From Ciona savignyi (lineage: Eukaryota > Chordata > Ascidiacea > Phlebobranchia > Cionidae), in contig CH003301.1 in assembly GCA_000149265.1 (NCBI GenBank), positions 1,441,044 through 1,505,043 on the forward strand: DNA of 64,000 nt, given 5' to 3'. The notes below the pieces were generated by a model. That model worked only from the letters and a program-made list of their open reading frames with translations. It made no database searches and was not told the origin of the DNA. Position numbers and translations under genes: made by a program. Positions 24,996 through 37,793 of the stretch are shown in pieces; positions within the stretch are counted from its first letter, which is position 1; each line of letters starts with the position of its first letter.

Positions 24996-27308
24996 TTTTA
25001 ACAACAACACCTAACGCATCAGCATATATCCCAAAAATCTGCATAAATAGAAACGTGAAAGTGTGTAAATAACTGTAGAGTACGTAGCAGCCGTGCATTG
25101 TGTAATAACTGTCACTTAATCAGCATAAGCCCCGTTCACTGGACAACAGTATGGTCATAATTAATAAAAACACATTTTTGAGTTACCTTAGGTAACTTAA
25201 AATAACAAATGTTAATAACTTTTGGTAGTTACTGTTACCATTTACTAGTGGTGTTATGAGTCACTAAAAAGGAAGTGACGCGACGCAGTTTTACCAATTG
25301 TTCAATGACGTAATAACTATGTTGGCGAACAGTTGTATTATAAGGGAAAATTGTCCCAACGGCTTAGATCAAAACACCAACAACAATCAGGTTTAATACT
25401 AAACTGTTTAATTCAACTCAATTGTTTGCGTGTGCATTCAATCAATAACTTGCTAATGTATTTTAACAAATAGGCCTGCATATATACTTTATTAAAAGAA
25501 ATTTAATTATAGGCCTACCTGATTTAAATTAAATTACTTTCATGTTTTATTGATAACTGTTTACTTAAAACTTTAAATAAGCTACGTAGGTGGTACACGA
25601 TAAATACATTGTATCTACAAGCTGCGAAGTGGTACAGTACTGAACACTAAATGGTGAGCTGAAAATTTCAACACCTTTTTCACCAAGCTTTCTATCTCCG
25701 GATACAGCTTGTGATTTCGTTTGAAAATAGCTACTTCGAGTGAGTCATTTTGTCCGCAGGCTTACCTGTTGACCTGCTAACTATACGTTCGCTGCTTTAA
25801 AATACATGCTAGCTATAGAATCGTTGCGGCATATTAAATCCTGTGTCTATTTCTGTTCTTAGTTTAAACATGGAAAGCTATTGACCTAGTCTAGTTAATA
25901 GCGTATAAAACAGATCATATGATGTTGGCGTACATATCCACATAGGATACACACCACTAGTTTCGCATAGAAATCTGACTCCAGTGATATTTTGATACCG
26001 AGTTACGTCCTTTTGATTCGCCACAACAATTGAGTGTCAAGCGTGCTTATTATGGAATACAAATAGCTCCCCCTTTTACTTTGAGCTTCGTAAATTGCAC
26101 GTTATACTAACGTTAGTAGCTCCAGTAAAATAATTGGGTTAAAAAGAGAAATGTGACAAAAGTGCAAGGCCACTCAGGCTATAATACAAAAGATAAGATC
26201 ATATCCTATAAGAAACAAAGTAACATTCTACAAACGTTCCACCATGAAACAAAAACTCCAGGAATGGAATAAATATTAAATTTAATAGAGCGAAAACAAA
26301 TTAAACTAGAGTTTTAACAACGTGTTAACCGCCACTATTTTTTAAAACCCATTTTGTATGTTAATACGTTCAGGATCCTTGGTAACCTAATTACTCTTGG
26401 TATACCATATACAAACTGAATGCTCAGCATTTACCGATCTTAAATGAAATATTCACGTCGATATAAAATAGACATGAACAATTAAAATATACAAACAATG
26501 CTAGCATATGTTATTAAAAAAACGTTAAAGAAAACTGATTCAAGATTTAAGTTCGGTTAAGTCTTGAGAGATCCCCTGAATACAGTTTACACTGATTTGC
26601 ACCCACGTGTTACACAAAAAATCTAATGCACGCTGTCCATAAGAAAATGTCATCATTTTAAATGCAGTATTCGTTAATTCTTAAAACTAACTTGACAAAC
26701 TATATGCCTTACTAACCCACAATTGTACTGTTTTTTAAAAGAACTTTTAAAAGTTGATTAAACTTAGGTTTTTAGGACAAATAAGTTAAAATAGTCTTCG
26801 AGAAGACGGACTATCCAGGCACTGGCCAGTGGGTTTATGCGGACTATAAATTTGATTAAATGCATCAGTAGCTTGTTAGAAACAATCCTCTTGTTCCCCG
26901 GCGAATATATTTCTTTTAACCGCGGCAGTACAATAAACCTCGCCCATTTCCTAAAACAAAATATACAAGTACACACACACATATATCTATGTACAAATGA
27001 ACAGGTATGTACATAGACGGTAAACCGAACATTGTAGATGCAGTTAGGGCGTTTGCGACAAAGAGAACATGGCTAACACATAACACAGAATTAAACTTAA
27101 ACGATTACATCGGTGGTTTTTTGAAGCACCCATTGGGAATTTGCGAGCACACAGTATATGTAATTGGTCGAAATCGAAGCGTGTTTAAAACTATTGCAGC
27201 AAGAATGGCAGATGTATGAAATGTATCAATGCGGTGCGATGTTGCTTTTAATGCCATCAAGAATATGCTCGTCACAAAAATGCAAACAAGAATGGCGTAA
27301 TGGGAGCA
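24996..27308. other. Intergenic, upstream of orphan gene and 3' of SEC62
   Basis: No coding exon I can support. It should contain the promoter of the minus-strand orphan gene (about 25010-25400, with ATGACGTAAT near 25305) and the 3' UTR of SEC62. A minus ORF at 26764-26982 has no recognisable content. Confidence 0.4.
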
Positions 27309-30300
27309 TTAATCGTGGGAGGCGACGGGTTTTCCGTCCAATATTTCGTAGTCGCTGTCGTCATAACAAGGTTCCAGCTCGGGTTCGGATTCGTCGGAAA
27401 ACTCGTCGGTGGATCTGCCGATTTTCTCGTCATGACCGTCATCCTTTGGAGGATCTTCGTTTTTCTCTTTATTTTCGTCTTCTTCATCTTCGTTATCTTC
27501 ATCTTCATCTTTATCTTCATCGCTGAGTTTGGAATCTGCATCGGAAAGGTATAAGTTTTACTGTGACAACAACTACAAAGTGTTACACCTAACGACTACG
27601 ATTGTGCAACACAACAAGAGCATCTGACTTTGATATTTTCAACGGACTTTAATTGTTACCACGACTGCATAATAACCGTGATTATAAAATCATAATTTTA
27701 TAGATTACCCAGTACTACAGAAAAACCTACCCTCTTTAGGCCCCTTGTATTCGTATGTGTACCACGGTTTAAACGATTCAAAGAAACCGACGTCTTCCAG
27801 TAGGTTGGGAAGAAGCCACAAATGGTGGTTGCCCAGCGTGAAAACATAGATGACACCAAATAACAAAGTGCGCACTGGATAATAAAGGTTGAACGGTGAA
27901 TATAGTTGCTTGATGTAAGGTAGTAAGGATAAAAAAATACGTATGAACATTTTTTAAAACAACAAAAAATTCTGAAATGATAAAAACTTTGATATTCTTA
28001 CATGTTGTGAAAAATTGGTATACTAGCCTTATGTTTACAATGTATAACAAAAGAATAAATAAAAAAATCCCAGAGATGGCTTAGACAGCAGCATTTTAAT
28101 TATAAATTCTATGGCTCAAAGAAAAAAAAGAATAATGTAATAACATGAAATCACTCTTATTAATAAATCTTCCATTACTAAACAACACACCAAAAAATGT
28201 CAACTCACTTATAGCTGTGCCCAGAATACCACCGACAAAAACTCCACCAACCACTGTGAGGTAATACACGCCAACTCGAACACTAGGGGGCCAGATGGGG
28301 AAAAGTGTTGCAGCAATTACTCCGAGTAAGACAATAGTACCTTGAGGAAATGTTTTGCTTTTTAACCAGAGAACAAAGCAGTACCTCTGTATATCAAAAG
28401 TCATAGGATTAATTAAAAATACTGAGACAATCTAAGCACTTTTGCACACAAACCATTTCGATATTTGTATATTAAGATGCAAACAAAATTACATTTTACT
28501 TACCAAGGAACCAAGTTTTGGGACTTATTGGGTCGTACACCCAGACATAGATATCAGATGAATCGTAAAATACTTGTTCTTCATGAACCTGAAGTTTATA
28601 TTTTCGCTTCTTCTTTTTATCATCGGTTTCCTTTGACAAATTTAATTCATGTAAATATCTATATCTATAGAATATTCTAATGTATATATTTATTACTAGT
28701 TGTTATCAATTAATATTGTGCAACTTAAAATATTGAAATATTTATAAATTACCGTAATCCAATAAACATGGGGTGAAATATTTCACTTTAAAACCGATTA
28801 AATGATATTGGAATACATACCAATAAGCCTGTTTACATGATGCATGCTCAAACGGATCGGATTAAATACCAAACAAATTTAAAATGACATCACACAAGTT
28901 TAAAATCTAATCCGTTAAGTGTCGCATTTACATGGCGCTATTTTTGTTTATTGTTTTTAGAATGTAATTGGATTTGACAAGTCTTTGACTGTTGATGTTA
29001 ATGTAGTAGGTTAGTCTAGTGGAATGTTAGCGTATCATTTATGTATTGTCCTGGATTATATTCGTTTTTATTTAGTTCTACAACTTTTGATTCAAGACTT
29101 TTTTGCAATGGTAACCTAACATTAGACACACTAGGCTTGCTAAATTACTCTAATATCTGGCAGAAGTTGTGTTTATAAGTCAAACATCTAAAAATTAAAG
29201 TTTTACAAATTTTTCTGAAGTTCTTAAGCCTAAATTCAAATCCCAATCCGTTCCAGAAAACCGCTTCTTTTATCGGTTGAAGATATGACACCTCAAATCC
29301 GTTCTGCCTTTTTCCCTTCGCGCAAAACGAGACAACGAATTGGCGAAATAGATTCGAATCCATTTAAAAGTACCATGTAATTGGGCTTAATGGTAGCTAT
29401 ATTGCATTACAATATCATGTTGGTAGTACCATAGTTGCTGTATAATATAATTACCTTTTTCTCTTCCTCTTGTTTTTTGCTCTTTTTTCTTTTTTTTACT
29501 TTTGTATCTTCATCTTTATCTTCTTTTTCACCTTTATTCTAAATAAAAATTGGTGGTAAATAAAGATGGTGAATAATTAAAGAGCAAGTTTGATATTGTA
29601 CGACTAAATAGCTTGGTGGATTAGCACATCTCCTAAAAGCGGAAGTTTTTGGTTGAAACTGGTCACTTGCTAGATGTTTGTTATCTTGCCAAATGATGCA
29701 TTTTTGCATCACTGACAAACAGCAAAAAAAAAATGCCAATAAGAAGATTACAATTAAGTACAAATGCTAACCTTTTCGCCTTTGCCGGTCGGTTCTTTTA
29801 ATATTTTTTCGACTCGATAAAACAGGTTGCTATGAAGAAGTCTAAAAAAAGTTTGGTTAAACTATGAAAAAGATTAGCCTTTCCCTAGGACAACCATAAC
29901 AGTGTTACATCTTTCAACTTTATACAATTAGTAAATGGCATCCATAAATTATAACGTATCAATATGTGGTACACTACTTTGTAGCATTGCGCATGAAAAT
30001 TTGATGTATTTTTGCATTACAAATATTAAGTCTGTAACATAGTAGTCTAAAGATATTTCAATTAAAAATTAAGTTTTCCGATTTCCGTAGACATCAATGG
30101 TTAACAAAATGCCTTAAAATATAACATATAAAATTAAAAACAAAGAGACTATGACTTTGTTTGCATTACTTCTCCATAAAAATAATGGCTTCTTCCCTTG
30201 ATGAAATCATTGCATCAGCTTTCTTTGTTGATTTTGCCCAGTGAGACTCCATAAGAGTGTCCACTGCTTTCGACCCTGAAATATCCAGTTACGGCATTAA

Positions 30301-32649
30301 AAACAACAAATCATCTTATGACAAACATTCAAAACCAACACTAAATTTGGAGATATTTAAAGAGTTTTGCACCGGAGATTAATTTTATTTAAGATAAAAG
30401 TAATTTTTAAATCAAGGAAAAAGGATTAGATAGCCTAGGCTACAGAACTAACTATAACCAGTCAGAGAACAAATCACCATTTAACTCAAAATTATTTGTA
30501 TGTACACAAAGCTAATTAGCCTATCTTATAACAACACAGTACAGTTACAAGCCATCATTCAAGAATGTATTTAACAATTCTCAATCTCACCAACGAAATA
30601 GTCGACTTTTTGCTTTTGTAAAACAGTATTTTTCTTTGGTGTCTTGAATCGCACATGCTTTGCCATCTGTAGTTCTTCTTTACTTGGTTCCTCACTTTGA
30701 GCCTGTGGATGGAAAATGTGTTGTTGAAATTAAGTGGAATATACATTTAATACATTAAAAAGATTAAATAAAAATATCTTTACATGTAGACACATAGAAA
30801 AATTATTTCAGTTTTAAATCAGTATGGTACGTAAAAAATATATAAAAAGGTTTATAACTGAATTATAAAATCACTGTGGTTGTTAAGTTAGTATCAAAGT
30901 TTCAGTTCTAAGGACATTAAAGTTTATAAACAGAAAGGGAAAGAAAGCTTGTTTAAAGAAAATATAAAAAGTGTATTTTAGTACATAAATCCACCTCAAA
31001 ACCACCATTTTGAATGCTCTGTTGACAACTGTCCTCAACATCAGGTTTATTTGTACTCTGTTTAACTTCAGGTACAATAGGCAAGCCAAATAAACTAGCC
31101 ATTGTCAGATTTTAAATTAAATCCCTCTAAGACCTCAACGTTTAAGATGATTATTCTTACTACAAGTTTCAAATACTGTATATTGTACATAGCACCTATT
31201 TTCTTTGCTTTTTACAATTCTTTTATGTTTAAAACAGTTTAATGTTTAAAGCTAAAGATCTAAGTACAACAGCCATAACACATGCAGATAATAAAAAACT
31301 CCAGCTAAGACAGCTGCATCTCATGGGAACAGGACACCATTCCAGTTGAAAAGGAAGTTAAGAGGAAACAATTTAAGCTGCAAGGCGTTAATCCCAAACA
31401 ATAGAACATATGACCAGTTGGATATTGCATAGTGTCATCAAGGACCAAAAATAGAATTTTATAAATTTAATTTTTTTTTCTAAATCCTCACCCTTAAGTT
31501 GGGAAATAATTGATTAGATTAAATAGGTTACAAGCTCAGAGATTGAAAATTTTTATAAAGTGTAATTTTAAAATAGACAGGATACAAAATTTGAGGTTCT
31601 GGGTTAAGTTTAGGATCACAATTAAAACTTGGAAAATGATGTTATAGACGCTTTAGTTAGATGGCCATTGTATTGGTACAGTATATATTTTGACTTTAGC
31701 CTTGACTTCATAGCATTGTTAGACTGCAATTGCCCATAACATAGTTGGAATACAAAAAATAAATCTTTTAGAGTTTTAGCAAACTACTTATGCTACATCA
31801 GCCTGCATGGGAATATTAAAAAACTTTTTATTGGTGTCGCACCTTAAACCATCAGTCAAAAGATGTGTTTGAAACCAGGATGTTATGTCCGCATGAAAGT
31901 CACTCAATTATTTGTTATCTAAAAGTAAACGCAATGGGTCTTCGAATAGGTAGAGAACATTACAATAACTAAGGCAACCTAACAGATTTAATGTGGTACC
32001 GTATTTGAATCATTGCCCATGTTGGTATATTTTGACCCCAAGAAATACAAATTATGTACGTATGTATGATTATTTTATCTTCTATAGAAAATAATACAAA
32101 ATACAGTAATCGAGTTATTTCTCATTTTTTTCACAACTTTTACCCAGACTGCAGAGTATTCGACATCATAACAACAGCAAGTAGTGTTGACATACCGAAT
32201 TGGATATACCGGTAATGCAGTATGGGAAACATCCTGTTATCAACTGATAAGCTAGGTGGCCTTTCAGCCAAAGGGTTTTCCTTGGTCTTGGGCAAACGGA
32301 CATCACCTCAAACCAATGGAATGATAGATTCTACTAAATTGAAGGTACATTTAAATACACAACACACTATAATATCTCTGGTCACCCGACGGTTCATACA
32401 AGGTGATCTGACGATTGCCAATGTGTTAACAGCCTCTGCGTTTTCCAATTCACAAGGATAAACATGAAAATCATATTCTATTACTCATGCGTTTTGTAGA
32501 ATGAACGTTTATAAATAATTTTAGCCATAGACAATTACAATTAACGTCAATGAGTTTCTAAATAAAACATGAACATATCATTAATTTAATAATCTTTAAA
32601 CCTTTTTACTTACCACCATTTTACTTTTCTTTTTCCTTCTTTCAGACAT
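27309..32649 (-). CDS. SEC62: SEC62, ER post-translational translocation factor
   Basis: Subunit of the SEC61-SEC62-SEC63 complex that drives post-translational import of small precursors into the ER; vertebrate SEC62 is also an ER-phagy receptor. Ten minus-strand exons in transcript order: 32649-32614, 31057-30995, 30702-30591, 30275-30170, 29841-29772, 29538-29455, 28630-28504, 28340-28209, 27874-27731 and 27535-27309, all in phase, 366 residues. Diagnostic blocks are KVDYFVGSKAVDTLM, ESHWAK, the Lys/Glu-rich linker, VYDP, then GVIAATLFPIWPPSVRVGVY and HHLWLLPNL-x2-VGFFESF-x-P-x-YTYEYKGPK. Two membrane segments lie within the last-but-two and last-but-one exons. The last 75 residues are strongly acidic (DEDKDEDEDNEDEEDE). 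Its DYEIL motif could serve as an LC3-interacting region (inference). Transcribed divergently from PPP2R3. Confidence 0.95.
32240..32485 (+). repeat. tRNA-derived SINE, diverged, in SEC62 intron 1
   Basis: Recognised from TTCTACTAAATTGAAGG, ACAACACACTATAATATCTC, GGTGATCTGACGATTGCC and the ending ACAAGGATAAACATGAA. Head poorly preserved. Confidence 0.75.
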
Positions 32650-32839
32650 ATTTTCCGATTTCCGAGTTAAATTAAAGGAGCTAGGTAACGACTTTTTTAT
32701 TCGGAAAAACAAATTTTTATCAAACACTACAATATGTGTACTTCAACTTGCACTAAACAGGTTAAAAAATTATTGCATAAATAAAACACATAAACAGCAG
32801 TGACAACCTGGCAGTAAAAAGCGGAGAAAATGGTAGTAA

Positions 32840-32847
32840 TGACGTCA
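32840..32847. promoter_or_regulatory. CRE-like palindrome upstream of SEC62
   Basis: TGACGTCA about 190 bases upstream of the SEC62 ATG, in a short, less AT-rich stretch. It matches the CREB/ATF site. For an ER-translocation gene an ATF-type input is plausible, but this is inference from one motif. Confidence 0.35.
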
Positions 32848-33096
32848 CACACATTGGTACCGCAAAGGCTTCGTGCAGGGATAACATAAAACATAAAATA
32901 GTTTTAGACCATTTTCACAGTACTAAAAATTATATATTTGAAATTCCAATATGAAAGAAAACACAGAAACTAAATGCTAACCAAAATGTTCCAGATAGGC
33001 ATGTACCAGTTTTTCGTAGACTATCGATAGGGGGTCCCCCAAATCCGGAAATGGTAAAATGGCTGGCCGGTAGTTTGGCGGTGTGACCGAATGTTA

Positions 33097-33132
33097 AACC
33101 ATAGAGTACTAATATATTAGTACTCTATGGTT
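33097..33132. repeat. Perfect 36-bp palindrome
   Basis: AACCATAGAGTACTAATA followed directly by its exact complement, with no loop. The motif AACCATAG/CTATGGTT at the outer arms is shared with the adjacent palindrome. Confidence 0.95.
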
Positions 33133-33133
33133 A

Positions 33134-33163
33134 AACCATAGTATACTTTAGTATACTATGGTT
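33134..33163. repeat. Perfect 30-bp hairpin palindrome
   Basis: Arms AACCATAGTATAC and GTATACTATGGTT around a TTTA loop, one base after the 36-bp palindrome. Located between the divergent starts of SEC62 and PPP2R3. Confidence 0.95.
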
Positions 33164-34069
33164 AAACGCACCTGATACATATACCTAAGTATACACCAAA
33201 ACGCACTTAGGTAGGTTTATGCAAAAAAAATCGAATAAGCTTAACCCAGGATTAAACAAAGGCCTAATCACACGTTAATAAATTTGATATGCAGTAAGCT
33301 CGAACTCGGATTATTTGACCCGAGATCCTAAATTCCTAAGCGAGGTTTTTCATACCACCCTTTGTGACGAGCCCATCATTGGTTTAAAACTTAGCCCGCT
33401 AAACAAAAAAACGAAAACCAGTTTTCGTTTACGGTAACATGACGTTATTCTTAAAAGTATACGGTATAGTGTAATTTATGTAAATTTGGCGGCAAAATAA
33501 GATGAATTTTAAAAGAAGATTAAACATATTTGTGCTATATGTTTAAACAGATAACATTCTAATTACACGTAATAAACATTACCAATTCTTAACAAAAGTC
33601 ACGACGAAATGTTATACATTGTGTTTCTATGTGAATGCAACACACAGACGTGAACTGGATTCAAATCAAACAAACCCCCGAAATTTACTTGTGTTTTAGC
33701 TTTAGGCCAAACTTTATTACTTTTAAACTTTAATGTAGGTGCTAATTTTATGCTATATTGTTACAACATTTTATATTTATTTGATTTGTTTGTAACACAC
33801 TGTCATACTCGGTACCGTAAGTTTGGGCCTCAGAATAAGTTTAGAGTGAATCTGCAAAAGCCCATATGCGTACATTGTAAACATACATTTGTAAATCCCT
33901 GACTATACAAAGGGTAGGTATGGTAAATGCAATTGATATACCATTTTGGAGCCGTACTGTCTCGTTGGTATTGAATTAGGATAATATGTTAATATTTTAT
34001 TCTTGATAGAAAAACTCACATGGACAATCATCAGAACACCATAAACTCTAACACCGTAACCTTTAGTTT
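33164..34069. other. SEC62/PPP2R3 divergent intergenic region
   Basis: No gene seen. It contains a repeat-like block at 33364-33402 related to 11422-11455. The upstream regulatory DNA for the PPP2R3 short-N-terminus promoter should lie here or just right of the next SINE. Confidence 0.4.
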
Positions 34070-34284
34070 AGGATAGGATATTCATCTTTATCCCCGTGAA
34101 TGCGAAAACCAAGGGAGGTTAACACACGGGCAATCGTCAGATCACCTTGTGCCATCGTCGGGTTACCGAAGCTATTGCAGTGGTGTTGTATATGATAGAC
34201 ACGTTCCTTCAATTTGGTAGAACCCATTAATCCGCTGGGTTCAGGCAATGTCCGTAAAGTGCCTTGCCCAAGGACACAACCGAC
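34070..34284 (-). repeat. tRNA-derived SINE, 5'-truncated
   Basis: Minus-strand copy with tail GGATAGGATATTCATC and a well-preserved body (GGTTCAGGCAATGTCCGTAA, GCCCAAGGACACAACCGAC). It stops before the tRNA-like head, so it is 5'-truncated. One of the less diverged copies. Confidence 0.85.
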
Positions 34285-34503
34285 GTTTAATGTTATTCGG
34301 AATCAATAACATTTTATACAGTTGCTCAATTTAAAACCAACATGTTTTTTTCTAGTAGAACAGCCAAACTCGCCTGAGACCTCATCAAATATAGACTACT
34401 GGTTACATTTAAGTTACACTATTAAAAACTTGGTTGTTTTTATAGATACGAGTAGCTAAGGCCAACATATTTAGTGTAAAATGCACTGAAAAGGTCGGTT
34501 AAA

Positions 34504-35695
34504 ATGACAGATGTTGAAAATAAGAAAAGAGGATATCGCTATTCAAAGTCTCGTGAAAGAGTAAGCAGAGCTGGATTGTTGAAACCTGACATAAATATCA
34601 AAGCTGAGCAGTTCTTCGTCAGGTAAGCTGATGAAACTATTATAAGGAATCATACCCAATCACCAATGTATTACATTGGTATTCAGTAGTTGCGATACTG
34701 CACACACGAGTACCAAGCGTTTTACTGTGATATGCGCTATATATAATGGGATACAGTATAATTTTTTATCGCCTGTTTGATGATATGCCTCACGAGGATA
34801 AACATGAATATCCTGCCTCTTGTGTGTGAGATTGTGTTCATTTATAAAAAAAACATATGTTTACACACACACACAAACATATATATATTTTCTAACGGCT
34901 CCTGTGTTAAATATCATCTGCAGAAATTAATCACAACTTGTGTTAATGTGCATTTACATAGAGGGTATTTATGTTGAGGTGGTTTTCTGAGGCTGTAGTA
35001 TAACTGCCTAATTTTTCGATCTATCTGAAATCTGTTGTTAAAACACAATAAACCTAAGGTTTAATGATAAGGCAATTTAAAATTGACTTGTTTTCATTTT
35101 GTTTTTTTGTTCTTTTTTCCAGGTGGTTCAACCTTCAAAAAACTCAGAGGACATTAAAAGAAGAATTAAAGCAATTTCGAAAACCAAAAGAAGTTAAGAA
35201 AATGTAATTTTGCTGGTTAAGCTTGGCTTGCCTAATTTTGGCTAATCGATGTGATAGTTATACACTAGGTGATCTAACATTAGTCTTTGTGAGAGAATTT
35301 TTCCATTCATGGAGACGAACTCTGAATATACTATTCTATATAGTTTAAAATGTTAAAAAGCATGTATTTAAATCTTTATTTGTTTTTATGAATTACCTAT
35401 TGCAGTTGTAAAAAAAACCTTTTGATTCTGAAACAACATCAAAATTCTTTTTATTCATGTATTCTCATTTATAGTTAATATTTTTTATCAAATCCATTAC
35501 AGTTGTTATTCAGCATCTGCTTTGAGAAAAAAAACTATTTAAATTCCTCATTTCAGTGAAGATAAGAAATTAGAGAGCACAAAACCGGATAAAGATGCCA
35601 CCCTCGTTCCCACACCAGTGCCGACCAATGTGAAACCTCTTCTCTCTCCTCGCAGGAGGTCAACTAATAAGAACCGAACTTCGATAGATACAAAG
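34504..35695 (+). CDS. PPP2R3: PPP2R3 alternative N-terminal exons (PR70/PR48-like)
   Basis: Three small exons, 34504-34622, 35123-35203 and 35557-35695, encode 113 residues and end in phase 0 at GT (35696). They can therefore splice directly to the shared PPP2R3 exon at 41248. The segment KAEQFFVRWFNLQKTQRTL resembles the N-terminal VDELF-x2-W-x5-TQRML region of vertebrate PPP2R3B (PR70), as remembered. A basic tail with SPRRRSTNKN follows, as in PR70. Joined to the common exons, and with the frameshift noted at 44339 resolved, the isoform would be about 593 residues, close to PR70 length. The start ATG at 34504 has no upstream in-frame alternative that I could see. It might instead be an independent small gene, but phase and homology argue for an isoform. 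Confidence 0.75.
34791..34814 (+). repeat. SINE tail fragment
   Basis: CACGAGGATAAACATGAATA then TCCT: only the 3' end of the SINE, in the PPP2R3 short-isoform intron 1, followed by a CA/TA microsatellite at about 34865-34890. Confidence 0.6.
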
Positions 35696-37793
35696 GTTGG
35701 TTCGATCATGTTTCGAGGGTTTTAAAGATAGTATTGTGTTTAACTATCTATATCAGTCTGGACTGATCATTCTGTCACAACCACATTGGGGAGGGTTATT
35801 CGTTTATCAAAATTTTAGGCTGCTTGTTTAATGCATCAGCAATTTTGATAAAAAAACATGCTCTTGGAACAATGAATGCATTCTGATGCCATTTGAATCT
35901 TTATGGCTACGTATTGGATAAAAAATGGGATAACTAGTAAATTAATTTTTTATATTAGGTTGACATGGTAGCTCCGTCAGCGTGGTAAGCGAAAAAAGAC
36001 ACCAAAATAATTACATAGTAATATGCCTACCATGCTGCGTGACATTGGCATGTGCATAAAATGCAAAGTACTTTTGATCGTAAATCATTAATCTACCAGC
36101 AGTTGTAGGTGCATTTGCATAGCAACAGAATTAAGCTGTTGTAAAGAAAGCCGATCTGAGATGTTCATTATTTGCTACAAATCCTCATATTAAACTTTTA
36201 CCCCTTTACCCAAACAATGACCGTACGTACTTTTCATTGATGAAAGTTACTTGCTACTAAATTTCTGTTCGGATTACAGTTTTCCACTTTGTAACAAAGA
36301 GAGTCACAGATATGGTTGGAATCGTGGAATTATCAAGACTGGCGAGTCATAAAAAGATTTAGATCACAATACTTGCATTTGTGTTTTTTTTGCATTCAAA
36401 TAATTAGGGAAATCTGCAATGTAAAATACAATGCTCGCCAATGTTACTGAGCATGGCAATGTCTTTTTTAAAGAGACTGATCAATATGATTTGGTCTGCA
36501 AATAAAATTGAAATATTGTTTTTTTGGGTATTGAGCTATGTTAAATACTTAGTATTAAAATACTTTTCTATACATTCCAATGTAATTCATTTGATGGGAT
36601 TTTCAGGAAATTGGTCATTTGCATGCATTTGTCTTTTAAACAATACCATTTGAACTGACCCTGGCACTAATCTTATATGAAAACTGGATGGATTTCCAGT
36701 TAGATTTACAACTACAATTAAACTCTAATTTTTAAAAGGAACATTCTAAGTTCATTATTTTAAACACGCTTTACCACCACCACTGCAGTTGTTTAATATT
36801 TCATACCTTTTGTCCCATGTGGTCTGTGAGTTGGCTTGACCACGGAAATGGTTTCATGTTATATTTTATTTCAAGCCTATATGTTTTTGTGAAGACTTTT
36901 ACTTCAATTACATAACTTTGATATATGGGAATAGTTAATTTGATTTTAAACGATATATTTCGTTTCTGGACAAAAATAGTAAGCACGTTGTGTGTGTTTT
37001 AAATAAACTGGACGACAAGTTGTAATAATAAAAACAGCACGAGGTTAGTTCATTATTCCCGTTTCGTCCAATGGTACTCCCTTCACTGACACACTTTATC
37101 ACAGTGTCAGTAGCCTTCATTATATCGCCCTTGCTTTCTGCACTATCTTTCCCGATTGACATAAATAGACCACACTTAGAACAACTGGCGGGCGATATCT
37201 TCTGCCGAGACCACGCACATTGATTGGCACTCCATAGAGTATTGAGAGCTTTCTAAGACGATGCAGCGAGTAATATGCAAAGGCTTGTAGTTAAACTTTG
37301 GGTGTTTATTGCACAGACCTCGCCGTTTTAGTATTTGTACTGCAGATTGTGCAGCTAAGGAACCCTTACGTTCAGTTTACACAAATGCTTTGGTTTGATT
37401 GAATATATTATATTGATAAAAACTGTTTACAGCGTAATTATCGTTTCGTGAAGACTAATACATAATTAAGCGCCTGTAGAATTATTAAACAAATAAGGTT
37501 TTTAAACAATTTTGAACAGCTATTGTTGAGTGCAAACTTCAATATGATCGGAAATATGATTCAGATCGCTGATGCGTTTTGAACATTACTTCATGACCAA
37601 AGAAAAATGTTTTATTGAAGTTTTCAAATGTTAAAAAGTCAAGATATGCAAAGCAGGATATGTTAAGCTTCTGTTATTAACTTTTTTGCAGTAAAGCTTG
37701 CTTGAAGGTCGATAATTGTCCGTTTGTGCGTGGCTTCCGGTTATACTCGTTCGAGTTATTCATTGGTTTTTATAAGAACGAAAATTGTCGAAA

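Noticed and set aside
26764..26982. 72-codon minus-strand ORF with a hydrophobic C-terminal half, preceded by an acceptor-like TTTTAG
   Set aside because: Could be a last exon, but no in-phase partner exon was found and it falls in the expected SEC62 3' UTR.
32222..32461. 79-codon plus ORF in SEC62 intron 1, and similar ORFs at 34063-34248 and 42298-42501
   Set aside because: All are readings through SINE copies.
37785..37793. Start of the long PPP2R3 exon at TTG (37785)
   Set aside because: The first ATG in frame is 37794, with a stop at 37773; a non-ATG start is not needed.
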